Of a DNA stretch of 44,547 nucleotides, positions 31,588 to 41,663 are shown piece after piece. The notes under the pieces were generated by a model that was given only the letters and a program-made list of their open reading frames with translations, was not told where the DNA came from and searched no databases. The DNA is from Phytopseudomonas flavescens (GTDB taxonomy: Bacteria > Pseudomonadota > Gammaproteobacteria > Pseudomonadales > Pseudomonadaceae): positions 1 through 44,547 of the forward strand of contig NZ_FNDG01000034.1 in the NCBI RefSeq assembly GCF_900100535.1, in the 5' to 3' direction. Position 1 is the first letter of the stretch, and each line of letters begins with the position of its first letter. The translations under genes and the position numbers were made by a program.

Positions 31588-32832
31588 TTACAGGGACTGG
31601 TCCCACGGACGGTCGCCCTGCTCATCCTTGATGCGCGTCGGCAGGCCCATCACGTCCAGCGCCTTGAGGAACGGCTCGGCGGGAAGCTCTTCGACGTTGA
31701 CCATGCGCTGCACGTCCCACTCGCCACGGGCGACCAACAGGGCGGCGGCCACCGGTGGTACACCTGCGGTGTAGGAGATGCCCTGGCTGTCGGTCTCGGC
31801 GTAGGCTTCTTCGTGGTCGGCCACGTTGTAGATGAACACTTCGCGCGGCTGGCCATCCTTGCTGCCGTTGACCAGGTCACCGATGCAGGTCTTGCCGGTG
31901 TAGCCCGGCGCCAGCGAGGCGGGATCGGGCAGCACGGCCTTGACCACTTTCAGCGGCACGACTTGCAGGCCTTCTGCCGTGGTTAACGGTTGCTCGGAGA
32001 GCAGACCAAGGTTCTTCAGTACGGTGAATACGTTGATGTAGTGCTCGCCGAAGCTCATCCAGAAACGCACGTTGGGCACGTTCAGGTTCTTGGAGATCGA
32101 GTGCACTTCATCGTGACCGGTCAGGTACAGGTTCTGCTCGCCGACGACGGGCAGATCATCGGTACGTTTGACCTCGAACATGCTGTTGGTCGTCCACTGG
32201 CTGTTCTGCCAGCTGTACACCTGCCCGGTGAATTCGCGGAAATTGATTTCCGGGTCGAAATTGGTGGCGAAATACTTGCCATGGGAACCGGCATTGACGT
32301 CGAGAATGTCGATCGAATCAATCCGGTCGAAATACCGTTGCTGGGCCAGTGCCGCATAGGCGTTGACCACACCCGGGTCGAAGCCTACGCCGAGAATGGC
32401 GGTGACGTTGTTCTGCCGGCATTCCTCGAGGTGTTTCCACTCGTAGTTGCCGTACCAGGGCGGGGTTTCGCAGATCTTGCCCGGTTCTTCGTGAATCGCG
32501 GTGTCCAGATAGGCAACGCCGCTATCGATGCAGGCACGCAGCACCGACATGTTGAGGAAAGCGGAACCGACGTTGATGACGATCTGCGATTCGGTCTCGC
32601 GGATCAGCGTCTTGGTCGCCTCGATATCCAGTGCGTCCAGCGCGAACGCCTTGATCTCGGCCGCCTGTTTCAGGCTGCCCTTGGCATGCACGCTGTCGAT
32701 GATGGCCTGGCATTTGGAGATGTTCCGTGACGCGATGGCAATACGACCGAGTTCGTCGTTGTGCTGCGCGCACTTGTGGGCCACCACCTTGGCGACACCT
32801 CCTGCACCAATGATAAGAACGTTCTTCTTCAA
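31588..32832 (-). CDS. Carboxy(nor)spermidine dehydrogenase
   Basis: A 414-residue saccharopine-dehydrogenase-fold protein: N-terminal Rossmann NVLIIGAGGVAKVVAHKCAQ, then VINVGSAFLNMSVLRACIDS, the GVGFDPGVVNAYAALAQ motif and a C-terminal domain. It begins with TTG 32832, supported by GGAGGT 8 nt upstream. Next to nspC this is carboxynorspermidine/carboxyspermidine dehydrogenase, which reductively condenses aspartate semialdehyde with a diamine using NADPH. The alternative, lysine saccharopine metabolism, is unlikely in this context. Confidence 0.88.
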   Translation of the reverse strand: MKKNVLIIGAGGVAKVVAHKCAQHNDELGRIAIASRNISKCQAIIDSVHAKGSLKQAAEIKAFALDALDIEATKTLIRETESQIVINVGSAFLNMSVLRACIDSGVAYLDTAIHEEPGKICETPPWYGNYEWKHLEECRQNNVTAILGVGFDPGVVNAYAALAQQRYFDRIDSIDILDVNAGSHGKYFATNFDPEINFREFTGQVYSWQNSQWTTNSMFEVKRTDDLPVVGEQNLYLTGHDEVHSISKNLNVPNVRFWMSFGEHYINVFTVLKNLGLLSEQPLTTAEGLQVVPLKVVKAVLPDPASLAPGYTGKTCIGDLVNGSKDGQPREVFIYNVADHEEAYAETDSQGISYTAGVPPVAAALLVARGEWDVQRMVNVEELPAEPFLKALDVMGLPTRIKDEQGDRPWDQSL

Positions 32833-32876
32833 TTGTTTCCACCTCCAGGGTACTGCGTTGTTAAAGACGTCTTGTC

Positions 32877-33039
32877 CGTAGGGTGGATGACGCTTTACCC
32901 ATCCACCGTTACGCGGTTAACACGGTCGATGAAAAAGCATCACCCACCCTGCTAGTCAGGCTGCGGGGTGGACAGCGCCTCATCCCTCCACCGTGCGGCG
33001 ATTGCAGGGGGGACAAAACAGCGTGGTCCACCCTGCACG
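32877..33039. repeat. Palindromic GTAGGGTGGA repeat cluster between nspC and dehydrogenase gene
   Basis: The 207-nt space between the two polyamine genes is filled with inverted units: CGTAGGGTGGATGA (32877-32890) with CATCCACC, a second GGGGTGGA/TCCCTCCACC unit, and GGTCCACCCTGCACG (33025-33039) abutting the nspC stop. The same unit occurs at 35657-35749 and 44039-44072. It is REP-like and could fold in the operon mRNA and lower expression of the downstream gene. Confidence 0.75.
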
Positions 33040-34137
33040 TCAGCTAAGGCTCGACAGGTAATCCTCGAAACCGAACTCGCGCACCACCTCGACACTGCCG
33101 TCGAGCTGCTTGACCGCGATGGCCGGCATCTTCAGGCCGTTGAACCAGTTCTTCTTGACCATGGTGTAGCCCGCCGCGTCGACGAACGACAGGCGGTCGC
33201 CGATCTGCAGGGGCTTGGCGAACGGGTACTCGCCGAAGATATCGCCGGCCAGGCAGGATTTACCGCACACCATGTAGGTGTGCTCACCCTCGCTGGGCGC
33301 CAGCTTGGCGTTGAGGCGATAGATCAGCAGGTCGAGCATGTGCGCTTCGATGGAGCTGTCGACCACAGCCAGGTGCTTGCCGTTGTAGAGCGTGTCGAGC
33401 ACGCTGACTTCCAGCGATGCGCTGCCGGTGATGGCCGCTTCGCCTGGTTCCAGATAGACCTGCACGCCGTACTTCTCGGAGAACGCCTTGAGGCGCGCGC
33501 AGAAGGCGTCCAGTGCATAACCTTCGCCGGTGAAATGAATGCCGCCACCGAGGCTGACCCACTCGACCTTGTGCAGCAGGTGGCCGAAGCGCTCTTCGAT
33601 GTGCGAAAGCATCGTGTCGAACAGGCCGAAGTCGCCGTTCTCGCAGTTGTTGTGGAACATGAAGCCGGAGATCTGATCGATCACCGCCTCGATCTTCGCC
33701 GGGTCCCACTCGCCCAGACGGCTGAACGGCCGCGCCGGGTCGGCCAGCAGATAATCCGAGCTGCTCACCTGAGGGTTCACGCGCAGGCCACGCACCTTGC
33801 CTTCGGACTGTTCGGCGAAGCGCTCGAGCTGGCCGATGGAGTTGAAGATGATCTTGTCGCAGTTGGCCAGCATCTCATCGATCTCGTCGTCGGCCCAGGC
33901 CACGCTGTAGGCGTGGGTCTCGCCGGCGAACTTCTGGCGACCGAGCTTGAGCTCGTAGAGCGAGCTTGATGTGGTGCCGTCCATGTACTGCTGCATCAGG
34001 TCGAAGACCGACCAGGTGGCGAAGCACTTGAGCGCCAGCAGCGCCTTGGCACCGGAGTGTTCACGCACGTAGGCGATCTTCTCCATATTGCCCAGCAGCT
34101 TCTGTTTGTCGATGAGGTAGTACGGCGTTTTGATCAT
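33040..34137 (-). CDS. nspC: Carboxynorspermidine decarboxylase NspC
   Basis: From ATG 34137 the protein has 365 residues: MIKTPYYLIDKQKLLGNMEK, then AKALLALKCFATWSVFDLMQ with the PLP lysine in ALKCF, VEWVSLGGGIHFTGEGYAL, and CGKSCLAGDIFGEY with the catalytic Cys of alanine-racemase-fold decarboxylases. It yields (nor)spermidine from carboxy(nor)spermidine, so with the downstream dehydrogenase it forms the alternative spermidine pathway. Confidence 0.94.
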   Translation of the reverse strand: MIKTPYYLIDKQKLLGNMEKIAYVREHSGAKALLALKCFATWSVFDLMQQYMDGTTSSSLYELKLGRQKFAGETHAYSVAWADDEIDEMLANCDKIIFNSIGQLERFAEQSEGKVRGLRVNPQVSSSDYLLADPARPFSRLGEWDPAKIEAVIDQISGFMFHNNCENGDFGLFDTMLSHIEERFGHLLHKVEWVSLGGGIHFTGEGYALDAFCARLKAFSEKYGVQVYLEPGEAAITGSASLEVSVLDTLYNGKHLAVVDSSIEAHMLDLLIYRLNAKLAPSEGEHTYMVCGKSCLAGDIFGEYPFAKPLQIGDRLSFVDAAGYTMVKKNWFNGLKMPAIAVKQLDGSVEVVREFGFEDYLSSLS

Positions 34138-34403
34138 TGCGCAGTCCGTAATAAAGGTCGGCCAACAGGAGCCCGCCAGCCTCCCGAAAAAAGCGGACGC
34201 GAATTGTGCCGACAACCGCCACAGATCGAAAGGCCGCTGAGCATATTTTGTCCATTTGCGGATATTTCAGGCCGCGAACCGATCAGCGTCCAACGCTATT
34301 CGCCGCCGAGCATGCCCATCGGCGATGACGGCCGCGTGACAATGCAGCGACATGCCGCTTTCCCGTACAATCGGCGTTTTTTCGAAATCGAGCGACAGCC
34401 CCG

Positions 34404-35650
34404 CGATGATCGACCCCAAACGCGTATTGCGTGCCCTCGCCGAGCACTGGGCACTGCTCGAGCCGCTCTGCGAAAGCTTCGATAGCGGCACCCTGAGCCT
34501 GGTCGAGCTGCGCAAGCAGCTCACCGCACAGTTGCCGCCGCAAAGCACCGCGGTGGACGTCACCGCCCTGCTCGATCAGTGGATCCGCCTGGACATCCTG
34601 GTGCCGGTGGCCAAGAGCCCCAACCGTTTCGAGCTCAACGCGCAGATTCACGACTTTCTCGCCTACCTGCGCCGCGAGCACCGCCTCGGCCTGTGCCTGG
34701 AAATCGAAGCCTACCTGCGCCACCTCGAGCGCCTGGCCGGCTATATCCAGGACGCTTTCGAAGTGCGTGACGGCAACGACCTGGCCCGCCAACTGCGCCT
34801 GCTCGACATGCGCGTGCGCGACGTGCTGAAGAAGCTCGGCAACGATGAGCAGGCGCTGATGGGGGTGGCCGAACGGGCCAAGACCAGCGACCGGCAGATC
34901 CCGCTGCGTCAGCGTTATGCCGAAGTGCTGGCCACCTGGGACGAGTACGTCGAGCCGATGATCCAGCTGGTCGCTGCCGACGGCGCCTTCGAGCAGGGCG
35001 TGCGCCGCGTCGAGCAGGTGCTGCTCAAGCTGCTCGGCGAACAGCAGCGCCTCGGCCAACTGGTCGACGATGACCTGCTGTTGCGCACCCACGCCCGCAT
35101 CCTGGAAATGCAGACCACCGCCCAGTTGACCCTGCGCAAGGCCCGCGAGCTGCTGCTGCCGCTGCGCGAAGAGGCACGCCGGCACAACGCCGTGACCCGC
35201 GGTGCGGCGCTGGCCCTGTCGGTAATCCGCAAGAAGGGCATCGAGGCGGTGCCGCAGGCTGCGATGCCGATGTTCACCCGTCCGCAGAGCAACTTCCTCG
35301 GCAGCGCGTCCCAGGTCGAGGCCTATGTGTATGCACTGGCTCGCTTCGAGGCCAAGCCCAATCATTTCCCGAAGGCCAGCGGCAAGCGCAAGGGCGACAG
35401 CCCGCGGGCACCGAAAACCGCACGGGAAATGATCGACCGCTGCGAGCAGTCGCTGCCGCTGCCGGACCTGATGACCTGGCTGCTGGAACAGGAGCCCGAA
35501 GGCGCCACCGACGAGCTGCTCTACTGGTTCTCGCGCCTGTCGCGCGAAGGCCGCTTCCAGCGTGATCGTCTGGAGCGCCAGGTCTACCTGACCCGCGAGC
35601 ACGAGATCAGCATCAGTTCCTATGCCCTGGTGGGCCGGCCCAGTGCCTGA
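34404..35650 (+). CDS. mksF: MksF, kleisin-like subunit of the Mks condensin
   Basis: A 415-residue protein from ATG 34404, starting MIDPKRVLRALAEHWALLEP, largely helical (winged N-terminus, coiled helices with LEIEAYLRHLERLAGYIQDA and EEARRHNAVTRGAALALSVI). In pseudomonads this gene is the first of the three-gene mks operon and supplies the kleisin that bridges MksB heads. The ORF continues in-frame to an earlier ATG at 34352, but 34404 gives the recognised start. Confidence 0.88.
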
Positions 35651-35656
35651 TTTTTA

Positions 35657-35749
35657 CGTAGGGTGGACCGGGGCGCGCGGCCAACGCCGTCTTTTGTCCA
35701 CCTTATTGATTGCCACGCGGTGGACGGATAAAGCGCCGTCCACCCTACG
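35657..35749. repeat. Inverted GTAGGGTGGA element inside the mks operon
   Basis: CGTAGGGTGGAC (35657-35668) and GTCCACCCTACG (35738-35749) are perfect 12-bp inverted ends of a 93-bp element, with inner TCCACC/GGTGGA copies, between mksF and mksE. The two outward-facing units look like a REP doublet (REPIN-type). It is the only sizable gap in the operon. Confidence 0.82.
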
Positions 35750-35769
35750 ACTGCCCGTGAGCATGACGC

Positions 35770-36465
35770 ATGAACATTGATTTGAAAGAAATGACCCAGC
35801 TCGCAGCCGCGTTCCGCGACCTGTTCAAGGGCTACCACATCTCGCGTAGCGAGCCGGAGTGCTACGCCCAGCTGTCCAGCATGCAGGACCAGTATCGCGC
35901 GCTGTTCCGCGCCCTGGGCTTCGAGCTGGTGTGCGACCCGCGCGGCTTCTATTACTTCGTGCCGGAGCAGGCCGCGCCGCAGGTGAACAAGACCGCCCAG
36001 CGCCTGGCACTGTTCACCTTCATCCTGGTCGAGCACCTGGCCGACCAGGGTCGTGACCCGCTGTCGGTGCTCGACGGCGGCAGCATCGGTCGTGACGAGT
36101 TACCGGCGTTGCTCGACAAGTACCGCGACCTGTTCCTGCAGGCCGAAGTGACCACTCACGAAGAACTCGAAGACAAGGTCATCCGCCGCCTGACCCAGCT
36201 CGGTTTCGCCGAAGACAGCAACGGCGTATACCGCTTCCTGCCACCGATGCATCGCTTCCTCGATGTCTGCCTGGCGGTGCAGCACGACCGTGACCTGGCA
36301 GCCAGCCTGCACAGCACCGAACTGTCGCTGCCGGCACCGGTACTGATCGACGATGACAGTGGTGACCCGATCATCACCCTCGACGATGCCGTCGAAGAGT
36401 CCGAGGAACAAGCCATGGCCCGCGCCCTGGCCGAAGAGCGCGCGGCACAGGAGCAAGACGCATGA
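35770..36465 (+). CDS. mksE: MksE, condensin accessory subunit
   Basis: A 231-residue acidic winged-helix protein (IDLKEMTQLAAAFRDLFKGY, GFELVCDPRGFYYFVPEQAA) with a Glu/Asp-rich tail ending EERAAQEQDA. MksE bridges MksF and MksB as MukE does in MukBEF. Its stop overlaps the mksB start (ATGA at 36462-36465). Confidence 0.93.
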   Translation: MNIDLKEMTQLAAAFRDLFKGYHISRSEPECYAQLSSMQDQYRALFRALGFELVCDPRGFYYFVPEQAAPQVNKTAQRLALFTFILVEHLADQGRDPLSVLDGGSIGRDELPALLDKYRDLFLQAEVTTHEELEDKVIRRLTQLGFAEDSNGVYRFLPPMHRFLDVCLAVQHDRDLAASLHSTELSLPAPVLIDDDSGDPIITLDDAVEESEEQAMARALAEERAAQEQDA

Positions 36466-39296
36466 CCCAGGAACGCTATGGCATCCGCCGCTTCGCGCTG
36501 CTCAACACCGCCGGCTACAGCCTCGGCCTGTTTCCCCTGGAAAACCCGCTGTCGGTGTATGGCGCCAACAACCTCGGCAAATCGGCGTCGATCAACGCCC
36601 TGCAGTTCCCGATCCTGGCGCGCATGTCGGACATGAGCTTTGGCAAGTACAGCCTGGAGCAGTCGCGCAAGTTCTACTTCGCCACCGACACCAGCTACAT
36701 CCTCGTCGAAGTCGCCCTGCCCCATGGCCCGCACGTGATCGGCGTGGCCGGCCGTGGCCCTGGCGGCGGCTTCGGCCATCAGTTCTTCGCCTACGCGGGC
36801 GAACTGGATCTGGATCACTACCAGCAGGGCGGCACCTGCCTGCGTCAGCGCGAGCTGTTCAAGAACCTCGGCCAGGCCGGGATCACCGCCCATGAACTGA
36901 AACCCGACGAACTGCGGCGCCTGCTGGTCGGCGGCCACACCAGCATTCCTCTGGACCTGACCCTGATTCCGCTGCGCTCGACCAGCGAGCAGAGCCTGAA
37001 GACCTTCCGCGCGCTGTTCATCAACCTGCTGCACATGCGCGAGATCACCGCGGCGAAACTCAAGCAACTGTTCCTCGATGCCTTCGAGCACAGCCTGCGC
37101 TCCGGCAGCGTCGATTACATCGCTGCCACCGAAGAAGCGTTCCGCGACGTGCGCCGCATGGAGCAGGACTACCAGGCGCTGGTCACCGCCGGCCCGCTCA
37201 TCGAGGCGCTGGCCTCCGGCGTGAGCCAGCGCGAACACCTGCGCGGCAAGCTGCATCGCCTGTCACCGTTGCTCGACTCGCTGCTCGGCACCTGGCACGA
37301 CTATGCCGACGCCCGCAAGGAAGAGCTGGTGATCCAGGCTGAGCACTACAAGGGCGAGCAGGACGGCCTGCAGAACGATCAACGCGGCGGCACCCAGGAG
37401 CTGATGCGCATGGAGCGCGAGATCAGCGAGATCCAGCGCTGGCTCGGCGAGCTGGCGGTGCTGAAGAACCGCTTCGCCCTGGTCGACGACGTCAAGGTAC
37501 TGGAAGCCCAGTTGCTGGCCGCCAAGGATGCCCACGATGAACTGGCCGGCGCCCTGGCACAATCCCGACAGTTCTCCAGCGAAGATCTGGACGAACGCCT
37601 GCGCGATCTGGAAAAACGCCTCAAGTCGGTCAGGCAGCAGCTCGACCACGCCGACAACAACAGCTACTCACGCCTGCGCGAAGAGTTCTCCCAGGCCGAC
37701 GTCGATCGCCTGATGCGCCTGTTCAATGGCCAGTTGTTCAGCCTGCCGCTGGGCGAGAAAGGCATTCAGCTCGACGACGGCGAGGTGTGGGTCAAATCCC
37801 TGGAAGCGATTCTCGATGGTTTCAAGGGCGAGCGCTTCCAGGTGCCCGGCCTGGACATCGACCTCTCGCACATCGAGCCACCGGCCCTGCAAGCCCTGGC
37901 CGACCGCGCCGCACTGCGTGACCAGAAGGATCGCCTCGACCGCGAATACAAGCAACTCAAGACCCAGCAGTCGGTGGCCGCCGACCGCGCCGCCAGCAAG
38001 GCCCAGGCCGAGCAGCTGTATCAGGCGGTACTCGATGCCCAGAAGGCGCTGGAAGACTTCCGGCGCAGCCAGACCCTGGCCGCCGAGGAAGACGGCAAGC
38101 TGGAAAAACTCGCCCAGCTGGAAGGCGCTCAGGACGAACTCAAGCGTGCCAGCGATGCGTTCACCGAGCGCGTCCAGCAGCTCTCCGCCAAGCTGCAACT
38201 GGTCGGCCGGCAGATCGCCGACCTGGAGGCCAAGGAGCGCACGCTGGAAGATGCCCTGCGCCGTCGCCAATTGCTGCCCGCCGACCTGCCCTTCGGCACG
38301 CCCTACATGGAGCCGGTCGACGACTCACTGGACAACCTGCTGCCGCTGCTGGGCGACTACCAGGACACCTGGCAGGGTCTGCAACGCATCGACGGGCAGA
38401 TCGAGGCGCTGTACGCCCAGGTGCGCCTCAAGGGGGTCGCCAAGTTCGACAGCGAAGACGACATGGAGCGCCGCCTGAAGCTGCTGGTAAACGCCTACGC
38501 CCACCGCCAGGACGAAGCCCTGACCCTGGCCAAGGCGCGCCGGGCCGCGGTGACCGACATCGCCCGGACCCTGCGCAACATCCGCAGCGACTACGATAAC
38601 CTCGAGCACCAGTTGGCGCTGTTCAACCGCGAGATCAACAAGCGTCAGGTGTCCAACCTGCAGAGCTTTCGCATCGTCCTCGCGCCGAACAAGGATGCCC
38701 TGCGTCACATCGATCAGATCATCCACAGCGCCGGCCAGTACGAGGAAGGCGAAACCCTGTCGGTATTCGACCTCGGCCAATCCAGCGAACAGGATGCCAA
38801 GAACGAAGAGGCCAAGGAGTACCTGGCGCGTCTGGTGGCCGCCAACGGCAACCAGCTGGGCCTCAAGGACCTCTTCGAACTGGCCTTCGAAATCACCAAG
38901 GTGCACGGCCAGCCGGTGATCCACACCGACATCGATGGCGCAGCGAGCAACGGCACCACGATGACCATCAAGGCGCTGACCAACATGTACCTGCTGCTGC
39001 ACCTGATGGACCGTGAGCAGGCCGGTCGCGTACGCCTGCCGTACTACCTGGATGAGGCAGCCGACATCGACGAGCGCAACCAGCAGGCGCTGATCGAGAC
39101 CAGCCTGCAGTTGGGCTTCGTGCCGATCCTGGCCTCGGTGAAACCGCAGGTCTCGGCCACCGTCGCCATCGACCTGGAAGGCGGCAGCGGGCCGAACGGC
39201 ATCTATATCGACGAAGCGGACTGGAAGTACATCAGGCGCCGCGAACCCAGCGAAGCACCGGCCAGCCAGCAACAGGACACGTCCGAGTTGGCCTGA
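36462..39296 (+). CDS. mksB: MksB, SMC-like condensin ATPase
   Basis: A 944-residue ATPase with Walker A GANNLGKS (residues 34-41), two long coiled-coil arms (roughly 250-420 and 490-720) and a Walker B LPYYLDEAADID near residue 860. MksB with MksF and MksE compacts and helps segregate the chromosome. No MksG/JetD nuclease follows, so this is the housekeeping form rather than a Wadjet anti-plasmid system. Confidence 0.95.
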   Translation: MTQERYGIRRFALLNTAGYSLGLFPLENPLSVYGANNLGKSASINALQFPILARMSDMSFGKYSLEQSRKFYFATDTSYILVEVALPHGPHVIGVAGRGPGGGFGHQFFAYAGELDLDHYQQGGTCLRQRELFKNLGQAGITAHELKPDELRRLLVGGHTSIPLDLTLIPLRSTSEQSLKTFRALFINLLHMREITAAKLKQLFLDAFEHSLRSGSVDYIAATEEAFRDVRRMEQDYQALVTAGPLIEALASGVSQREHLRGKLHRLSPLLDSLLGTWHDYADARKEELVIQAEHYKGEQDGLQNDQRGGTQELMRMEREISEIQRWLGELAVLKNRFALVDDVKVLEAQLLAAKDAHDELAGALAQSRQFSSEDLDERLRDLEKRLKSVRQQLDHADNNSYSRLREEFSQADVDRLMRLFNGQLFSLPLGEKGIQLDDGEVWVKSLEAILDGFKGERFQVPGLDIDLSHIEPPALQALADRAALRDQKDRLDREYKQLKTQQSVAADRAASKAQAEQLYQAVLDAQKALEDFRRSQTLAAEEDGKLEKLAQLEGAQDELKRASDAFTERVQQLSAKLQLVGRQIADLEAKERTLEDALRRRQLLPADLPFGTPYMEPVDDSLDNLLPLLGDYQDTWQGLQRIDGQIEALYAQVRLKGVAKFDSEDDMERRLKLLVNAYAHRQDEALTLAKARRAAVTDIARTLRNIRSDYDNLEHQLALFNREINKRQVSNLQSFRIVLAPNKDALRHIDQIIHSAGQYEEGETLSVFDLGQSSEQDAKNEEAKEYLARLVAANGNQLGLKDLFELAFEITKVHGQPVIHTDIDGAASNGTTMTIKALTNMYLLLHLMDREQAGRVRLPYYLDEAADIDERNQQALIETSLQLGFVPILASVKPQVSATVAIDLEGGSGPNGIYIDEADWKYIRRREPSEAPASQQQDTSELA

Positions 39297-39310
39297 TACC
39301 GCCGCACGAT

Positions 39311-39345
39311 GCAAAAGGCCCGCGTTTTCATGCGGGCCTTTTGGT
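39311..39345. terminator. Bidirectional terminator after mksB
   Basis: AAAAGGCCCGC (39313-39323), loop GTTTTCAT, GCGGGCCTTTT (39332-39342): an 11-bp stem with A and T runs, serving mksB and the convergent MCE gene. Confidence 0.9.
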
Positions 39346-39356
39346 TTTCGCTCACC

Positions 39357-41663
39357 TCATTTGGGTAGGCTGATCTTTGGCGCCCACTCCAGCCATTCCG
39401 GTTGCGACTCATCGAACAGCGCGAAGGTCTGCCCAGCCCTGGCCACGTTGTGATCCCCTTCCGGCGTGGCGAAGGCAACGCCGCCCGCAACCAGGGTTTC
39501 CAGGGATTCGGTACGCACCGTCATGCCCTTGAACAAACCGACATCGATGCCAAAACCCGAGCTGTTCCAGAACCGGCTACCGGTTTTCACCAGTCCCGCA
39601 TAACGCGGCTCGATAAGCACCTGAATCAGTACCCGATCCGCCGTGGCGCCCAGCTCGTAACCCGTTACCTTGCCGACCTGGATTTCCCGGTAGGTGACCG
39701 GCGCACCGGCCTTCAAAGAACCACGCCGCGCGGCACTGAGCACCAACCGCAATCCAGGCTCGTCCAGCACCTGCTCGGGCGGCTGCTCCAGCGCGACGAA
39801 CTCGCTTTGGCGACCATCGCTGCGGCCTGAGGGCGATACTTCGATGTACTGGCCACCGACCAGGGTATCGAGATTGGCAGCGCCTGCCAGACTCAGTTGC
39901 GGCTTGACCACCCAGAACCGCGAACCGGGTCGCAGCACCTGCTTGGCCGCCGTATTTATCCGGCCGTGCAGCATCACCGCCTGCAGATCATCAGTCAGTT
40001 CGACGCGCTCGATGGTGCCGATCTGCAATCCCTTGAAGCGAATCTCGGTCCCGGGAGACAGGCCATCGCCACGCGCCACGCGGATGCTCAGGGCGTCACC
40101 GTGCTGCATCGCGGTATCGCGGTCGGCATACAGGTTGAAACGTTGCACACGTTTGGCATCGGCCGGCGCGTTCAAGTCATCGGTTTCGAATGAAATACCG
40201 CCTGCCATCAGGCTCTGCAGCGACTCGCTCTTCACTTCGATGCCGGACAGGCCACCCTTGAGCGTGATACCGCTGACGTTCCAGAAGCGCGTGGTACGGT
40301 TCACCAGCCTGGCGTATTCCGGCTCGATGTGCACGCCGAGCACCACCTGCTTGTTGTCTCTCGCCAGCTGGAAGCTCTGCACCGTACCCACTTTCATCTG
40401 TCGGTAGAGGATGGGACTGCCCACATCCACCGAACCCAACGTGTCGCTAAACAGCACCAGGTGCAGGCCTTCGGCGCCCAGATCCAGTGGCGGCGCCTTG
40501 GTCCGGGCGACGAAGTCACGGCGCGGTGTGCCTCCCAGCTCGCCGGGACTGATGGCGATGTAGTTGCCTTTGACCAAGGCCTCCAGGCCGGTGATGCCCG
40601 CCAGGGAAATCGAAGGCTTGACCACCCAGAACTGGCTGCCCTCGACCAGGTAATCTTCGGCCAGCGGATCCATGGCCAGCTCCGCCGTAGCACTTTTCAG
40701 ATCCGGGTCGACCTTCAGGCTTTTCAAGGTGCCCGCCTGGATGCCCTTGTACATGACCGGTGTACGACCGGCCTGCAGCCCCTCGAAGTCGGTCAGTTTG
40801 ACCACCGCCTTGATGCCCGCCTGCGCGGCATCGAAGTCTTCGTAGAGACGAAAGGGCTTGCTCGGGTCGGTCGGAGGACTGTCCTTGCGATGCTCCGGAG
40901 TCGCGAAGGCGATTCCTCCAGCGACGATACTGGCCAGGGATTCGCTGCGGAACTTCACACCGGAGAAGTTGGCATCGACGCTGATGCCACTGGCATTCCA
41001 GAAACGCGTATGTTTGCGCACGAGGTCGGCATAGGCTGGCTCGATGAATACTTTCACGTCCACCGAACTCTGGTCATCGGCCAGCTCGTAGCTTTTCACG
41101 CGCCCTACCTGGATCTGCTTGTAGAACACCGGGCTGTCACGGTTCAGCGAACCAAGCCGCTCGGCCTTTAGGGTCAGGTGCAGGCCAGGCTGTTCATCCG
41201 ACAGGGGTGGCGCCTGAGGCAACGCCTGGAAATCATAGGTCGGCTCACCGTTACCCGGGCTGACAGCGATATAGTTGCCCGAGACCAGTGTCTCCAGACC
41301 GGTGATACCCGCCATGCTCACGCTCGGCTTGACCAGCCAGAAGCGCGTACCGGAACGCAACTGGTACTCGACGTCCTTGCTCATTTCCAGCGTAGCGATC
41401 ACGCCCTGCTGCTTCTCGCTCTTGTCCAGGGTCAGGCTCGATACCTTGCCGATCGACATGCCCTTGTACATGACCTCGGTCTTGCCCGCCTCGATGCCTT
41501 CACCACTGGCGAATACCACCTGGATCTGGATCCCGGCATCATTGTAGGCACGCCAGCCAAGCCAGCCGCCGATCAGCAACGCGATCAGCGGCAGCACCCA
41601 TATCGCTGACCAGTTGGAGGCCGGACGTGTCCTGGCCGTGGGCAGATCATTCATGGTCGTCAT
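39357..41663 (-). CDS. MCE-domain LetB/PqiB-family lipid-transport protein
   Basis: A 768-residue protein with an N-terminal anchor helix (SAIWVLPLIALLIGGWLG) and, by my count, six MCE repeats, alternating FASGEGIEAGKTEVMYKGMS-type and RLGSLNRDSPVFYKQIQVGR-type units. MCE proteins stack into tunnels that carry phospholipids across the periplasm. E. coli PqiB has three MCE domains and LetB seven; six domains and the lack of a PqiC lipoprotein gene here make LetB the closer analogue, though databases often call these PqiB. Its start overlaps the upstream LetA-like gene. Confidence 0.9.
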   Translation of the reverse strand: MTTMNDLPTARTRPASNWSAIWVLPLIALLIGGWLGWRAYNDAGIQIQVVFASGEGIEAGKTEVMYKGMSIGKVSSLTLDKSEKQQGVIATLEMSKDVEYQLRSGTRFWLVKPSVSMAGITGLETLVSGNYIAVSPGNGEPTYDFQALPQAPPLSDEQPGLHLTLKAERLGSLNRDSPVFYKQIQVGRVKSYELADDQSSVDVKVFIEPAYADLVRKHTRFWNASGISVDANFSGVKFRSESLASIVAGGIAFATPEHRKDSPPTDPSKPFRLYEDFDAAQAGIKAVVKLTDFEGLQAGRTPVMYKGIQAGTLKSLKVDPDLKSATAELAMDPLAEDYLVEGSQFWVVKPSISLAGITGLEALVKGNYIAISPGELGGTPRRDFVARTKAPPLDLGAEGLHLVLFSDTLGSVDVGSPILYRQMKVGTVQSFQLARDNKQVVLGVHIEPEYARLVNRTTRFWNVSGITLKGGLSGIEVKSESLQSLMAGGISFETDDLNAPADAKRVQRFNLYADRDTAMQHGDALSIRVARGDGLSPGTEIRFKGLQIGTIERVELTDDLQAVMLHGRINTAAKQVLRPGSRFWVVKPQLSLAGAANLDTLVGGQYIEVSPSGRSDGRQSEFVALEQPPEQVLDEPGLRLVLSAARRGSLKAGAPVTYREIQVGKVTGYELGATADRVLIQVLIEPRYAGLVKTGSRFWNSSGFGIDVGLFKGMTVRTESLETLVAGGVAFATPEGDHNVARAGQTFALFDESQPEWLEWAPKISLPK

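Noticed and set aside
34283..35602. 439-residue minus-strand open frame
   Set aside because: Antisense shadow of mksF, which has clear family membership and operon position.
36462..39296. Wadjet anti-plasmid system
   Set aside because: No JetD/MksG nuclease gene follows mksB; a terminator and a convergent gene do.
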